Assembly (NCBI GenBank): GCA_944325945.1
Contig: CALVBW010000014.1
Location: 36,965-100,964 of the forward strand
Direction of reading: 5' to 3'
Length of the DNA stretch: 64,000 bases
Origin: Candidatus Gastranaerophilales bacterium
GTDB taxonomy: Bacteria > Cyanobacteriota > Vampirovibrionia > Gastranaerophilales > Gastranaerophilaceae
Positions 23,401-31,107 of this stretch are shown here, piece by piece. Position 1 is the stretch's first letter. Each line of letters opens with the position of its first letter. The notes beneath the pieces were generated by a model. The model was given only the letters and a program-made list of their open reading frames with translations. It had not been told where the DNA came from and did not search any database. A program made the position numbers and the translations under genes.

Positions 23401-25597
23401 TTGTTTCACCGGCTGTTGGAATATTAGTTGCAGCTTTTCTTGTATCTTCTGCAGCAGATTCATTAACGTCAGCAGCTTCAACAGTTGTATCTGTTGAAGT
23501 TGTATTTTCAGCAGCATCGGATGTTTGTGCCGCAGCATTTGTGTCATCGGTTGTTTCAGCCTGAGCGGAATTGTTTTCACCTTGAGATGTTGATACAAGG
23601 TTTATTGCTTCAACGGCTGTTGTTTCTTGAATTGAAAGCTGGTTTTGCCCAATTGAAGATTTTCCTGATTTAGTAGTATTGCTTGTTTCTTCAAATAATT
23701 CGTTATTTTCATTACCGATATTTTCAGAAACTTTACCTGCAGTAACAGCCATTGCACCGATTAAATAGAAGAATGCTTTCAGTATAAATAACGGTGACAT
23801 TTGATCAATCAAGCGTTGTCCGACTTCTTGAGTTACGGTACCGTAGTCAACTGCATTTGCACCATCAAGTTTTTTGCTGTTCATCGTTTGTCCGAGAGAA
23901 TCAACTTTTGACAATGATTGGTAAAGTTTTTGCTGACCCAAATTACCGGTTTTTTGAAGTTCGTTATTTAATTTATCAAGTGTTTTTTTATCTTCTTCCG
24001 TAAATTCTTCTTCGTCAGAATTTTGTGCTGTTTTTTGAGCTTCTTCTAAATTTGTCTCGTCTTCTATTGCAGCATTTTCAATAGCTTTTTCGCTTTCATT
24101 TTTGTTTTCTTCAGCTTTTTCTTTCTTTTCGGTTAATTTGTCGGCTTCTTCTTTTTTAGAAGTCATTTTTTCGACAACGACATCGGTCAAATCCTGACTT
24201 TTTTCGGTTTCTTTTTCTGATTGTCTTTGAATAAGAACGAGTGCAAGCATTGAAACAAGTGATTTTAAAGTTTCACCCTGGCTTTTTCCAGTAAAGAATA
24301 AAGCTTGACCGACTATACCAACGCCTTTTTCTTCAAGACGAGCCTGATCATTTTCGGCGTTTGTCATATCAGGTAATTCGTCGATTTGTTCATTTAATTC
24401 TTCGGTTGTTTTATTGAAGTCATCGCCCAAAACTTCTTTTGTATTTGTTAATGTTTCTGTAGAAGTTTGTGTGAATATTTCTGCAAAATCATATAATGAT
24501 GCGTATTGGTTCATCATTAATTGAGTGCTTAAAGTGTTAGAAAATTCTATAAGGTTAGTACCGATATTAAGAGCATTTTCTGCAATGTCTTTACCTTCGC
24601 TGCTCTGTAATGCATTTTTGATATCGCCGGTTGTTACGTCAATAACTTCGTTGGAAATTGTTTCTTTTCTTGTATAACCTTTTTCATAACGTGAAAGTTG
24701 TTTTGCAAGTTCAACTGTATTATCACCAAGTTCAATGCTTGTGGTTATTTCTTCGTTTAATCCGTCCATTGAATTCATCAATGCCTGCAAATCATCGCTT
24801 GAAGCTTGAATATCAGTTACAAGACTTCCGTCTTTGCCGTTAAGCATAGAACCTAATTCTTTGTAACGTTTTTGTTCGGATTCTGTTAATTTGTCGCCTT
24901 TTTTAATTTTTGCTGAAATTTCTTCCCATTCTTTTGTTAATTCTTCAATCTGTTTTAAAGAATCTTTTTTGGTAGTTTCTTGTTCTTTTTTGATTTGTTC
25001 TGCTTTGTCGGCAAGTTCTTTGAAAGAATCAAAATTTTGCTCAATTTGTACTTGAGTGTTTTCAGATTTGTTGCTCAGAGTTTGAGTTTTCTTTTGAAGT
25101 TCTTTCAACTCTGAATTTTCGGAATTGGTACCTGTGGTTGTGGTTTCTTCAACGGCTTCAGCGTCGTCGTTAATTTCATAAGCAGTCACATCACTGTCTT
25201 GCATAGAATGTGCCCATGTAAGCACTTCATTAGGAATAAGTACACCGTCAGATTCCATCTGTAAAATTTCTTCATAAGTGTATCCTGCCCATTTTGCCAC
25301 TTCAGGATTTTTATCTACAGACGGAAGGCTGTTAAAGGAAAATTTTGTTTGTCTTGCATTAGCTGAAGCAAGACAAATTTTAGCATATTCTACCCAGTCT
25401 TCTTCTTTAAATTTGCTGAATTGTGCGTATTTTTCTTTATCGGAATTGTACCTGTCTTTGAGTTCTTGAACTTTTGCAGCAACACGTTCTTGGTAAGCTG
25501 CCTGGCGTTCCTGTTGGTATGCCAAAGCCTCTTCCTCTGTTTCAAACGTCGGATCAAGACCGTATTGTTTTCTTAAATCTGTGATTTTAAGAACCAT
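20438..25597 (-). CDS. Giant acidic coiled-coil protein with hydrophobic core, function unknown
   Basis: The protein is 1719 residues from ATG 25597 (AGGAAAGG Shine-Dalgarno; the upstream TTG-type extension of 19 codons is not favoured). It starts KITDLRKQYGLDPTFETEEE. Most is Glu/Lys/Gln/Asn/Thr-rich coiled coil and low complexity. Two apolar regions interrupt it: a single segment near residues 600-620 (FFYLIGAMAVTAGKV) and a long Ala/Gly/Ile-rich stretch at about 980-1240, with several possible membrane helices and a GGGGGDGG turn near 1096. Residues about 1519-1636 are a two-unit tandem duplication. The C-terminus is basic (KKGKSLIRKIKKRRAALYG). There is no signal peptide and there are no calcium-binding repeats. 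The coiled-coil/hydrophobic/coiled-coil layout recalls pore-forming translocators and phage tape-measure proteins, but I see no motif that assigns it. Confidence 0.7.
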   Translation of the reverse strand: MVLKITDLRKQYGLDPTFETEEEALAYQQERQAAYQERVAAKVQELKDRYNSDKEKYAQFSKFKEEDWVEYAKICLASANARQTKFSFNSLPSVDKNPEVAKWAGYTYEEILQMESDGVLIPNEVLTWAHSMQDSDVTAYEINDDAEAVEETTTTGTNSENSELKELQKKTQTLSNKSENTQVQIEQNFDSFKELADKAEQIKKEQETTKKDSLKQIEELTKEWEEISAKIKKGDKLTESEQKRYKELGSMLNGKDGSLVTDIQASSDDLQALMNSMDGLNEEITTSIELGDNTVELAKQLSRYEKGYTRKETISNEVIDVTTGDIKNALQSSEGKDIAENALNIGTNLIEFSNTLSTQLMMNQYASLYDFAEIFTQTSTETLTNTKEVLGDDFNKTTEELNEQIDELPDMTNAENDQARLEEKGVGIVGQALFFTGKSQGETLKSLVSMLALVLIQRQSEKETEKSQDLTDVVVEKMTSKKEEADKLTEKKEKAEENKNESEKAIENAAIEDETNLEEAQKTAQNSDEEEFTEEDKKTLDKLNNELQKTGNLGQQKLYQSLSKVDSLGQTMNSKKLDGANAVDYGTVTQEVGQRLIDQMSPLFILKAFFYLIGAMAVTAGKVSENIGNENNELFEETSNTTKSGKSSIGQNQLSIQETTAVEAINLVSTSQGENNSAQAETTDDTNAAAQTSDAAENTTSTDTTVEAADVNESAAEDTRKAATNIPTAGETTLKDATDLASTIEDKTENTKTSKTSKNNTSSSSSKSKDAEDMSKDEALSQSKTQMSEADKSNKQVKDANTEAKDAQKESQKVNKDSAKTEKEIERQMKNLDKQNEKDTKDIEKLAKDSEKAQQEQIALAAEFEVLNTQNEEIIANQQSKQNQAAAPAAAPTNAEQGGLLSNQQITSSTDNGDQATLDANNTRIQSIASRFTVLDAKITTNRTKITQKTSSINTRTRKFQKLAKQKLKLQKAAEKKEKQKQRKMAVANATLDMCNSVFSVVTAVGTIISMVAKIMGIVAKTLQTNPYTLAAGIALEITSNILKPIGKLVNKIGTIGTAACGIAKAVVAAATGDIKGALVTLGTTIISIATSMAGGGGGDGGSIAQAALQITSATSSMVSSTANAVGAGQTLAGKEKSKSLTAISQIAGLVSTATSVASGFVNGGPTFEKDSASGLMKMTASKTPSAFASANTFGKVMQVAQATGTGLSMSAQISTIIKQANGKDPGQLEKILNTAGFSISTAASLGQIGLKIQESASKGKENTDSNNTAEKEQENKNEKVDKKDKDNIEKTDKTDKKVKEEDKKSNTEADEIASQPADANASDTLGTENTKTEAEQKTEEIIETIDETDAKIDSETKQELKNAQTTETNDEINNENKLAKWQERIIGKTIAKTEGLKVGKPQVIGENSFEITSDGQYLVNGKRVGMDNFMTEIKTAKNTDNLEAVTEQPEGVVEAQDANDAASENNENNSQETASANPENIPATETPGAEENSDLAAVDEIVTELDENTEAANLDQAAAEIEAAASQDPQETVLANQDSENESIEKLERPENNLNEVLDEEVQRALSADEGDIIKPEQAETMAEASEDPQEVILNDQDAEQAATEDEPKDLQDILDEEMQRALTADNGEIIQPERQKSEAQIKFERQQKMDKAMDIGSTVLEAGSQGLQAYSAIKSLGEQPEQEASRNVLHLSNMKKGKSLIRKIKKRRAALYGYAIK
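20690..21041 (-). repeat. Two-unit tandem duplication inside the giant protein gene
   Basis: Two units of about 174 bases encode near-copies of about 58 residues: one contains SQDPQETVLANQD and LDEEVQRALSADEGDIIKPE, the next SEDPQEVILNDQD and LDEEMQRALTADNGEIIQPE. Confidence 0.8.
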
Positions 25598-25767
25598 GTG
25601 TACCTTTCCTTTAATTTGAATATCGGTAAAAATGTATATAAACTTTAGGTTCATGACCGATTTGTTACAGATTGTTACAATATTAATATATTAAATTTTC
25701 AAATTTTTATATTATGTTGCCTTAGTGTTAAAAATATGATAAGATTAAACCAATAAAAGGGGGGTTC

Positions 25768-26625
25768 ATGAGGCGGATAAATTCAGGTAAGGTAGAAAAT
25801 ATCCTTCAAGAGTCTATCGGATATTATGAATTGAAGTGTTTCGGATTTACTTTAGCCGAGGTGTTGATAACACTTGCAATAATCGGTGTGGTTGCTGCAA
25901 CGACGATTCCTACATTGTTAAGCAACGTAAGTGACAAAAGAATAGAAACGCAGGCAAAGAAAGCATCATCAGTCCTCTTAAACGGATATAGACGTATGGT
26001 AGCGAATGAAGGCGGAACCTATCAGATATCAAGTCTTCCGTTAATAACTCATTGCCGTGAATTTACGGATTTAAATTGCATGTCGTCAGAGCATAGAAAA
26101 GTTTTTAAAATAATAGAAGATTCTGCAGGCAGTTTGGAGCTAGCGAATTTGCCGGAAGAATATGCAATAACCGATAGTGAAGAATTTGCACCGTTCAGAT
26201 GGGCGGATGTGAAATATGCATTTGCGACAGGTGACGGAGCAATATACGGATTAATACCGGCAGAGAATAAATCAATAATAGACATAGTAGTAGATATAAA
26301 TAGCAATGCAAAGCCAAATACTGTACAAAAGGATCTCAGAAAATACAGAGTGAGCTCAAACGGGAATTTAATAAATGATGTAAGTTATGAATTGCTGACC
26401 GTGAATCGTGGCGAATGCAGTATTAACAATCTTGGAGGCTGTGTAACTGCTGAAGAATGCTGGGCACTTGACCCGTGGGTTCTTTGGCCTGAATATAGTA
26501 AACCGGAAATGAAATGGGACGGAACTTCATGTTCTATCTGCAGTGGCACCAGCTGCAGTTGTACGTACGTTGATGGCAAGTACGACTCTGATAATCCTAA
26601 TAATAATCCTAATGAGTGCAGTTAG
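25768..26625 (+). CDS. Prepilin-like protein with Cys-rich C-terminus
   Basis: The 285-residue protein has a type IV prepilin/pseudopilin signal at F27-T-L-A-E31 followed by VLITLAIIGVVAATTIPTLL. The leader before the cleavage site is 26 residues. The C-terminal 80 residues contain many cysteines (CSINNLGGCVTAEECW, then SCSICSGTSCSC), suggesting disulfides outside the cytoplasm. A GGGGGG Shine-Dalgarno precedes ATG 25768; a likely promoter is TTGCCT, 17 bases, TAAGAT just upstream. Unlike the other two prepilin genes, it has no repeat-derived leader. It is divergent from the giant protein gene. Confidence 0.8.
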   Translation: MRRINSGKVENILQESIGYYELKCFGFTLAEVLITLAIIGVVAATTIPTLLSNVSDKRIETQAKKASSVLLNGYRRMVANEGGTYQISSLPLITHCREFTDLNCMSSEHRKVFKIIEDSAGSLELANLPEEYAITDSEEFAPFRWADVKYAFATGDGAIYGLIPAENKSIIDIVVDINSNAKPNTVQKDLRKYRVSSNGNLINDVSYELLTVNRGECSINNLGGCVTAEECWALDPWVLWPEYSKPEMKWDGTSCSICSGTSCSCTYVDGKYDSDNPNNNPNECS

Positions 26626-26630
26626 TCAAT

Positions 26631-27728
26631 ATGTTTGAGACCGACAGTCTAAAAGCAAATCCTTATTATTTATTTATCCCGTTATATACGGTCATCGGGA
26701 TGATGGGACTGTCTACCTGGACTGTTTTGGATTTTAAAATTAATTCTTTATTATTCTTGATGTTATTTGTCATTTGTATGGTATGTAACATCTTTTTATA
26801 CAAAACTTATTCTTTTAAAAAAGCTCTTTTGCATATTGCAATTACTGCTTTGATATGGATTTCTGCAGAGCATACGCACAGGGCGGAGGTTTTTTATTGC
26901 TGGCTGATTTTGCTTGCGGTGCCGCCGATAAGTTTTAAAGATATATCCAAAACGGTTCTGGTATTTAATTCCGCTGTGCTTGCCATAATATTAACCCTCA
27001 CGGCGGCAGGAGTTTGCCCGAATATTGTTTTTGAAAGGCTGGGGTGGTTAGACCGTTATTCGTTCGGGTTTAAAGATCCTAATCTTTTTTCGGCGTATAT
27101 TCTGCAGATTTGTATGGCTCTTGTTTATTTAAGGTGGAAAGATTTCGGTACTAAAGATAATTTGTTCTTGTTCGCTGTGTTTTGTCTGGTAACTTTTTTT
27201 GCAAATTCGCGCACAAGTGCAATACTGGTGGTTTTGTTGATTGTCCTTGTAAATCTTACAAAATTTCTGCTTAAAAATAAACTGAAAATAAACTTTGTCC
27301 TTGCAAATTCGATGCTTGTTTTGTGTCCATTGCTTTCGTTTATTATGGCAAAACTCTATTGTCTCGGAGTACCTTTTGCGCTTTCACTTGACGGATTTAT
27401 GTCGTACAGGCTGCGCAATGTGTGTTTTTGCATGACTGAATATCCGGTTACGCTCTTTGGAAACCTTTTCCGTATTTGGTGCGATATGCAGATTATGGCC
27501 AATTTGTACGGAATTTTGTTTATACGTTACGGGGTAATAGTTTTCTTGTTATTTATTACGGGCTTTGCGCTTTTAATCAGAAAAACATATTTCAAAAAAA
27601 ATCTGCCGCTTTTAATACTCCTTATTGTAACTCTTGTGCAGGCGGTGTCCGAGCAATACTTTTTAATGCCTTATATGAATTTTGCGGCACTTGCTTTTGC
27701 AGGCTTGCTGAATAATAAAAAGCAGTGA
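26631..27728 (+). CDS. O-antigen polymerase/ligase-like membrane protein
   Basis: The 365-residue (from ATG 26631) integral membrane protein has about ten helices. The segment DRYSFGFKDPNLFSAYILQI resembles the GFxxPN(x)F/Y motif of Wzy and Wzx-associated O-antigen or capsule polymerases, and FANSRTSAILVVLLIV matches the SRT(A/S) helix of the same families. It therefore probably polymerises or ligates surface glycan. A GTG start at 26616 overlapping the prepilin gene is possible. It lies far from the main polysaccharide operon and directly behind a prepilin gene, so glycosylation of that pilin is one possibility. Confidence 0.6.
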   Translation: MFETDSLKANPYYLFIPLYTVIGMMGLSTWTVLDFKINSLLFLMLFVICMVCNIFLYKTYSFKKALLHIAITALIWISAEHTHRAEVFYCWLILLAVPPISFKDISKTVLVFNSAVLAIILTLTAAGVCPNIVFERLGWLDRYSFGFKDPNLFSAYILQICMALVYLRWKDFGTKDNLFLFAVFCLVTFFANSRTSAILVVLLIVLVNLTKFLLKNKLKINFVLANSMLVLCPLLSFIMAKLYCLGVPFALSLDGFMSYRLRNVCFCMTEYPVTLFGNLFRIWCDMQIMANLYGILFIRYGVIVFLLFITGFALLIRKTYFKKNLPLLILLIVTLVQAVSEQYFLMPYMNFAALAFAGLLNNKKQ

Positions 27729-27744
27729 TTGCTCACTGCTTTTT
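27717..27744. terminator. Bidirectional terminator between convergent genes
   Basis: AGCAGTGA / TCACTGCT stem with loop TTGC, A-run before and T-run after. It overlaps the stop codon of the polymerase-like gene (TGA at 27726) and the end of trxA. Confidence 0.85.
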
Positions 27745-28066
27745 ACAAATGTTTTTCTACGTTTGAAAGTATGGTTGACTTAGGCATTAAGCCGACAAGT
27801 CTTCCAACTGCTTTGCCGCTTTTGAATACCAGCAAGCTCGGCAGTCCGCTGATTGAATAATCCTGTGCGGTTTTTAAATTTTCATCGGTATTAACTTTTA
27901 CAATTTTTACTTTATCACCCAATTCCTGTGCAACTTCGTCCAAAATCGGTCCGAGTTTTCTGCAAGGTCCGCACCAGGGTGCCCAAAAATCTACTACTAC
28001 AGGTTTTTCGGAATTCAAAACTTCCTGCTCAAATGACGAATCATTGATTTCTATTGCGTTTGACAT
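27743..28066 (-). CDS. trxA: Thioredoxin
   Basis: The 107-residue classical thioredoxin has the redox-active WCGPCRK (C32 and C35), the preceding VVVDFWAPW strand, the D near residue 26 and the cis-proline in SGLPSLLVF near residue 75. It reduces disulfides in the cytoplasm. It has its own Shine-Dalgarno (AGGGAAA) and is a single-gene unit with a shared terminator. Confidence 0.95.
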   Translation of the reverse strand: MSNAIEINDSSFEQEVLNSEKPVVVDFWAPWCGPCRKLGPILDEVAQELGDKVKIVKVNTDENLKTAQDYSISGLPSLLVFKSGKAVGRLVGLMPKSTILSNVEKHL

Positions 28067-28155
28067 GACATTTCCCTTTCTTTTTTATATCCGTTATTTT
28101 ATCACAGATTTTTTTTTTGTGCTATTATCTTAATAGATTGCAATAGGATAACAAA

Positions 28156-29070
28156 ATGGTAAGGAAAAAAGTAATTGAAATAGTTCTGGATACTGAAACT
28201 ACAGGTTTGGACTATACGAAAGAGAAGATGGTTGAATTTGCCGGCGTAAGACTTGAAAACGGCAAGGTGAAAGATACATTCCAGACTCTTATTAACCCCG
28301 AACAGCATATTAGAAAATCAAGCATCGCCATTCACGGTATAACACCTGATATGGTTGAAGATGCCCCGACGGAAAATGACGTTATGCCGGAAATCCTTGA
28401 ATTTATAGGAGATTATCCGATTGTTGCGCATAATGCTATTTTTGATTATACATTTTTGAATGAGGCAAGTTTGAGGGTTACGGGAAAAGCTCTTGAAAAC
28501 CCGAGAATTGATACTCAACAGATGTTTAAAGAGGTTTATCCGGAACTCGAATCACACGGGCTTGAGGCTTTGACAAATAAATTTAACGTTGAGCTTAACA
28601 ATCATCATAGAGCTATGGCTGATGCCATGGGGCTTGCGCTTGCTTATCCGAAATTGAAAAAATTATATCTGCAAAAATATGACTGGGAAGTTAAACAGCT
28701 TGATAATGTTGAATATTTATTTGAAAGATTTTTGAGAATTCAGCAGACTGTTAATACTTTGCAGTCCGAATTGCAGGATTTGAAATCCGTGTTTAAACTT
28801 TATTTTGAACAGGGGGGAACACCTATTACGTCGCAATCAGGCGATATTTTGACTTATAATTCAAAACAATCTTTCGGATATGACCTGTCAGAGATTAAGG
28901 AAGTTCTGGATGAAATTGGCGCTTTTGAAAAAGCCGTTAAATTGAATACAGGATTTATAGACCGTCTGGTTTGCGGTCACAGCATTGATGATGAAAAGCG
29001 TGAGATTATTAAAAATGCGCGTCAGGAACTCACGGAAACCAGAAATATACAAATAATAAGGAATAAGTAG
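28156..29070 (+). CDS. DnaQ-like 3'-5' exonuclease
   Basis: The first 175 residues of the 304-residue protein form a DEDDh exonuclease: VLDTETTGLDY (Exo I), VAHNAIFDYTFLNEA (Exo II) and NHHRAMADAMGLALAY (Exo III with H and D). It resembles the epsilon/PolC proofreading family. The remaining 130 residues are a helical extension that I do not recognise. It may be the proofreading subunit of DNA polymerase III or a separate repair nuclease. The AGGATAA Shine-Dalgarno is weak. The transporter gene starts 2 bases after the stop. Confidence 0.8.
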   Translation: MVRKKVIEIVLDTETTGLDYTKEKMVEFAGVRLENGKVKDTFQTLINPEQHIRKSSIAIHGITPDMVEDAPTENDVMPEILEFIGDYPIVAHNAIFDYTFLNEASLRVTGKALENPRIDTQQMFKEVYPELESHGLEALTNKFNVELNNHHRAMADAMGLALAYPKLKKLYLQKYDWEVKQLDNVEYLFERFLRIQQTVNTLQSELQDLKSVFKLYFEQGGTPITSQSGDILTYNSKQSFGYDLSEIKEVLDEIGAFEKAVKLNTGFIDRLVCGHSIDDEKREIIKNARQELTETRNIQIIRNK

Positions 29071-29071
29071 T

Positions 29072-30478
29072 ATGGGATTGAAAGAATTTTTTAAGGAACC
29101 TCCCGCAATACCGGTTATTGAGGATGAGGCGAAAGTAAAGTCGATGTATTCGCATTGGCGGTTAAGGATTTTTTATGCATGTTTTATCGGATATACGGTA
29201 TTTTACCTGTGTAAGAAAAATATTGCGGTGGCGTTGCCGGGTATTATGGATGAATTCGGGTATTCGGCGACTGAGCTCGGGCTTTTGGGAAGTTCGCTTT
29301 ATCTGACATACGGTATCGGCAAATTTGTAAACGGTGTTCTGGCTGACGGATCTGATGTCAGAAAGTTTTTCCCGACGGCGTTATTGATGACTGCAATTGC
29401 AAATATTTTGTTTGCACTGGCGCCTAATGCGGTTGAACTTTTGGGTTTAAGCACAAAGCTGACCGCAATGGTTTTATTGTGGGTTCTGGCATTTTTGTGG
29501 GGTGTAAGCGGATGGTTCCAGTCTGCCGGATTCCCTGCTGTTGCTAAAAGTTTAACCTACTGGTATTCAAATTCCGAGCGCGGAACTAAATGGTCATTGT
29601 GGTCATGCTCTCACCAGACCGGAACTTTTTTGAGTTTTATAATTGCAGGTCATATTGCGGCGCATTTCGGCTGGCGTGCGGCCTTTCTGGTTCCGGGTAC
29701 TCTTGCTGTCATAACTGCCTTATGGCTGTATGAAAGATTACGCGACAGACCGCAATCACTCGGTTTGCCGGATGTTGAAGAATACAGAAATGAGCCGGTA
29801 AAAGTTAAATCTTCCGACGAAAAAAATGCCGAAGACAGTATGACTTATGTCCAAATTTTCAAAAAATATGTTTTGTGTAATAAAACAATCTGGCTTCTGG
29901 CAATTGCTTATGTGTTTGTTTATATAATCAGATTTGGTGCTGAGGACTGGATGATTATGTATTTGAAAAATGCTAAAAATATCGGTCTTGATCAGGCAAC
30001 AAATATGATTGCGTCGCTGCCTCTGGTTGGAATTTGCGGAACTGTTTGTGCGGGGTTGATTTCCGATAAATTGTTCAAAGGCAAAAGAGCGCCGGTGAAT
30101 TTGATTTATCTCGTCGGTGTTATTTTTGCGATAATTGCTTTGAAATTTAACACGATTAATTCGTTGAATTATGTAATTATCGGGCTTTTGGGTGCATTTA
30201 CTTACGGACCGCAGATGATGATAGGCGGACTTTGTGCTGTTGAAAGCAGCTCCAAAAAAGTTGCATCCGCCGCATCAGGATTTACCGGAACTTTCGGGTA
30301 TGTAGGCGCGTTTTTGTCCGCTACAGGAACGGGTTTTCTCGTTGATAAGCTCGGCTCAAACGGTCAGCAAAACTGGGACGGCGCAATTTATTTCTGGCTT
30401 GTGTCCGGTATAATTTGTCTGATTCTTTGTACAATTCTCGCTATTGATGAATATAAAAAAGATCCTCATAAGGCTTAA
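29072..30478 (+). CDS. MFS organophosphate:phosphate antiporter (GlpT/UhpT family)
   Basis: The 468-residue protein has about 12 membrane helices. Family markers are RIFYACFIGYTVFYLCKKN in helix 1, the GIGKFVNGVLADGSDVRKF loop between helices 2 and 3, and WGVSGWFQSAGFPAVAKSL in helix 4-5. It probably exchanges glycerol-3-phosphate or a hexose phosphate for phosphate. Which organophosphate is used cannot be told from sequence. It ends in its own terminator, and it may be cotranscribed with the exonuclease gene 1 base upstream. Confidence 0.85.
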   Translation: MGLKEFFKEPPAIPVIEDEAKVKSMYSHWRLRIFYACFIGYTVFYLCKKNIAVALPGIMDEFGYSATELGLLGSSLYLTYGIGKFVNGVLADGSDVRKFFPTALLMTAIANILFALAPNAVELLGLSTKLTAMVLLWVLAFLWGVSGWFQSAGFPAVAKSLTYWYSNSERGTKWSLWSCSHQTGTFLSFIIAGHIAAHFGWRAAFLVPGTLAVITALWLYERLRDRPQSLGLPDVEEYRNEPVKVKSSDEKNAEDSMTYVQIFKKYVLCNKTIWLLAIAYVFVYIIRFGAEDWMIMYLKNAKNIGLDQATNMIASLPLVGICGTVCAGLISDKLFKGKRAPVNLIYLVGVIFAIIALKFNTINSLNYVIIGLLGAFTYGPQMMIGGLCAVESSSKKVASAASGFTGTFGYVGAFLSATGTGFLVDKLGSNGQQNWDGAIYFWLVSGIICLILCTILAIDEYKKDPHKA

Positions 30479-30479
30479 C

Positions 30480-30508
30480 AAAAAGCGGTCTTGTTAGACC
30501 GCTTTTTT
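30480..30508 (+). terminator. Rho-independent terminator
   Basis: AGCGGTC / GACCGCT stem, loop TTGTTA, followed by TTTTTT, directly after the transporter stop at 30478. Confidence 0.88.
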
Positions 30509-30536
30509 GCACATAAAAATTTTTTCATTGTATAAT
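30507..30536 (+). promoter_or_regulatory. gmk promoter, positioned for a leaderless mRNA
   Basis: TTGCAC (30507-30512), 18 bases, TATAAT (30531-30536). ATG 30544 starts 7 bases after the -10, with no Shine-Dalgarno between. The -35 box overlaps the T-run of the preceding terminator. Confidence 0.6.
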
Positions 30537-30543
30537 AATTTTA

Positions 30544-31107
30544 ATGAACAAGAAATTATATGTGATATCAGGTTCGTCAGGTGTCGGAAAGGGCACTGTT
30601 TTAAAAGGATTTTTGGAAAAGAATCCTGAATTTATGCTGTCGATTTCCTGTACTACAAGAAATCCGAGACCCGGTGAAATTGACGGGGTAAATTATTTTT
30701 TCCTCTCGCCCGATGAGTTTAAAGATTGTATTGAAAATGACAAATTCCTTGAATGGGCTGAATTTGCCGGAAATTTTTACGGCACTAAGAAAAAGTATAT
30801 TAATCAGTGCCTTGAAGATGGTAAAGATATAATTCTTGAAATTGACACTCAAGGCGCCTTGCAGGTTAAAAAAAGAATGCCTGAGGCGGTTTTGATTTTT
30901 ATTTGTCCTCCATCTTATGAAGTTTTGGAAAACCGCTTGCGCGGACGTCATACCGAAGATGAAGCCACTATTCAAAAACGGCTTAATGAAGCGAAAATTG
31001 AACTTGAACGGGCGGAAAATTTTGATTATAAAATCGTAAATGATAATTTGGATAAGGCAATTTCAGAGCTTGAAAAAGTGATTAAAAAGGAGCGTGAAAA
31101 TGCTTAG
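30544..31107 (+). CDS. gmk: Guanylate kinase
   Basis: The 187-residue enzyme phosphorylates GMP to GDP. The P-loop SGSSGVGKGT is at residues 9-18; the GMP-binding segments are SCTTRNPRPGEIDGVNYFF and FLEWAEFAGNFYGT, and the lid contains RLRGRHTEDEATI. It overlaps coaBC by 8 bases. The grouping gmk-coaBC is common in bacteria, where rpoZ often sits between them; no rpoZ is found here. Confidence 0.95.
   Translation: MNKKLYVISGSSGVGKGTVLKGFLEKNPEFMLSISCTTRNPRPGEIDGVNYFFLSPDEFKDCIENDKFLEWAEFAGNFYGTKKKYINQCLEDGKDIILEIDTQGALQVKKRMPEAVLIFICPPSYEVLENRLRGRHTEDEATIQKRLNEAKIELERAENFDYKIVNDNLDKAISELEKVIKKERENA

Noticed and set aside
20438..25597. RTX toxin or large adhesin
   Set aside because: No GGxGxDxUx nonapeptides, no Ig-like or haemagglutinin repeats and no type I or two-partner secretion genes nearby.
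25597..25654. Longer start for the giant protein (19 extra codons)
   Set aside because: No Shine-Dalgarno upstream, while ATG 25597 has AGGAAAGG at a good distance.
25747..25767. G6 run before the 25768 prepilin as another phase-variable tract
   Set aside because: It lies outside the coding frame at Shine-Dalgarno distance and is short, so it is most simply the ribosome binding site.
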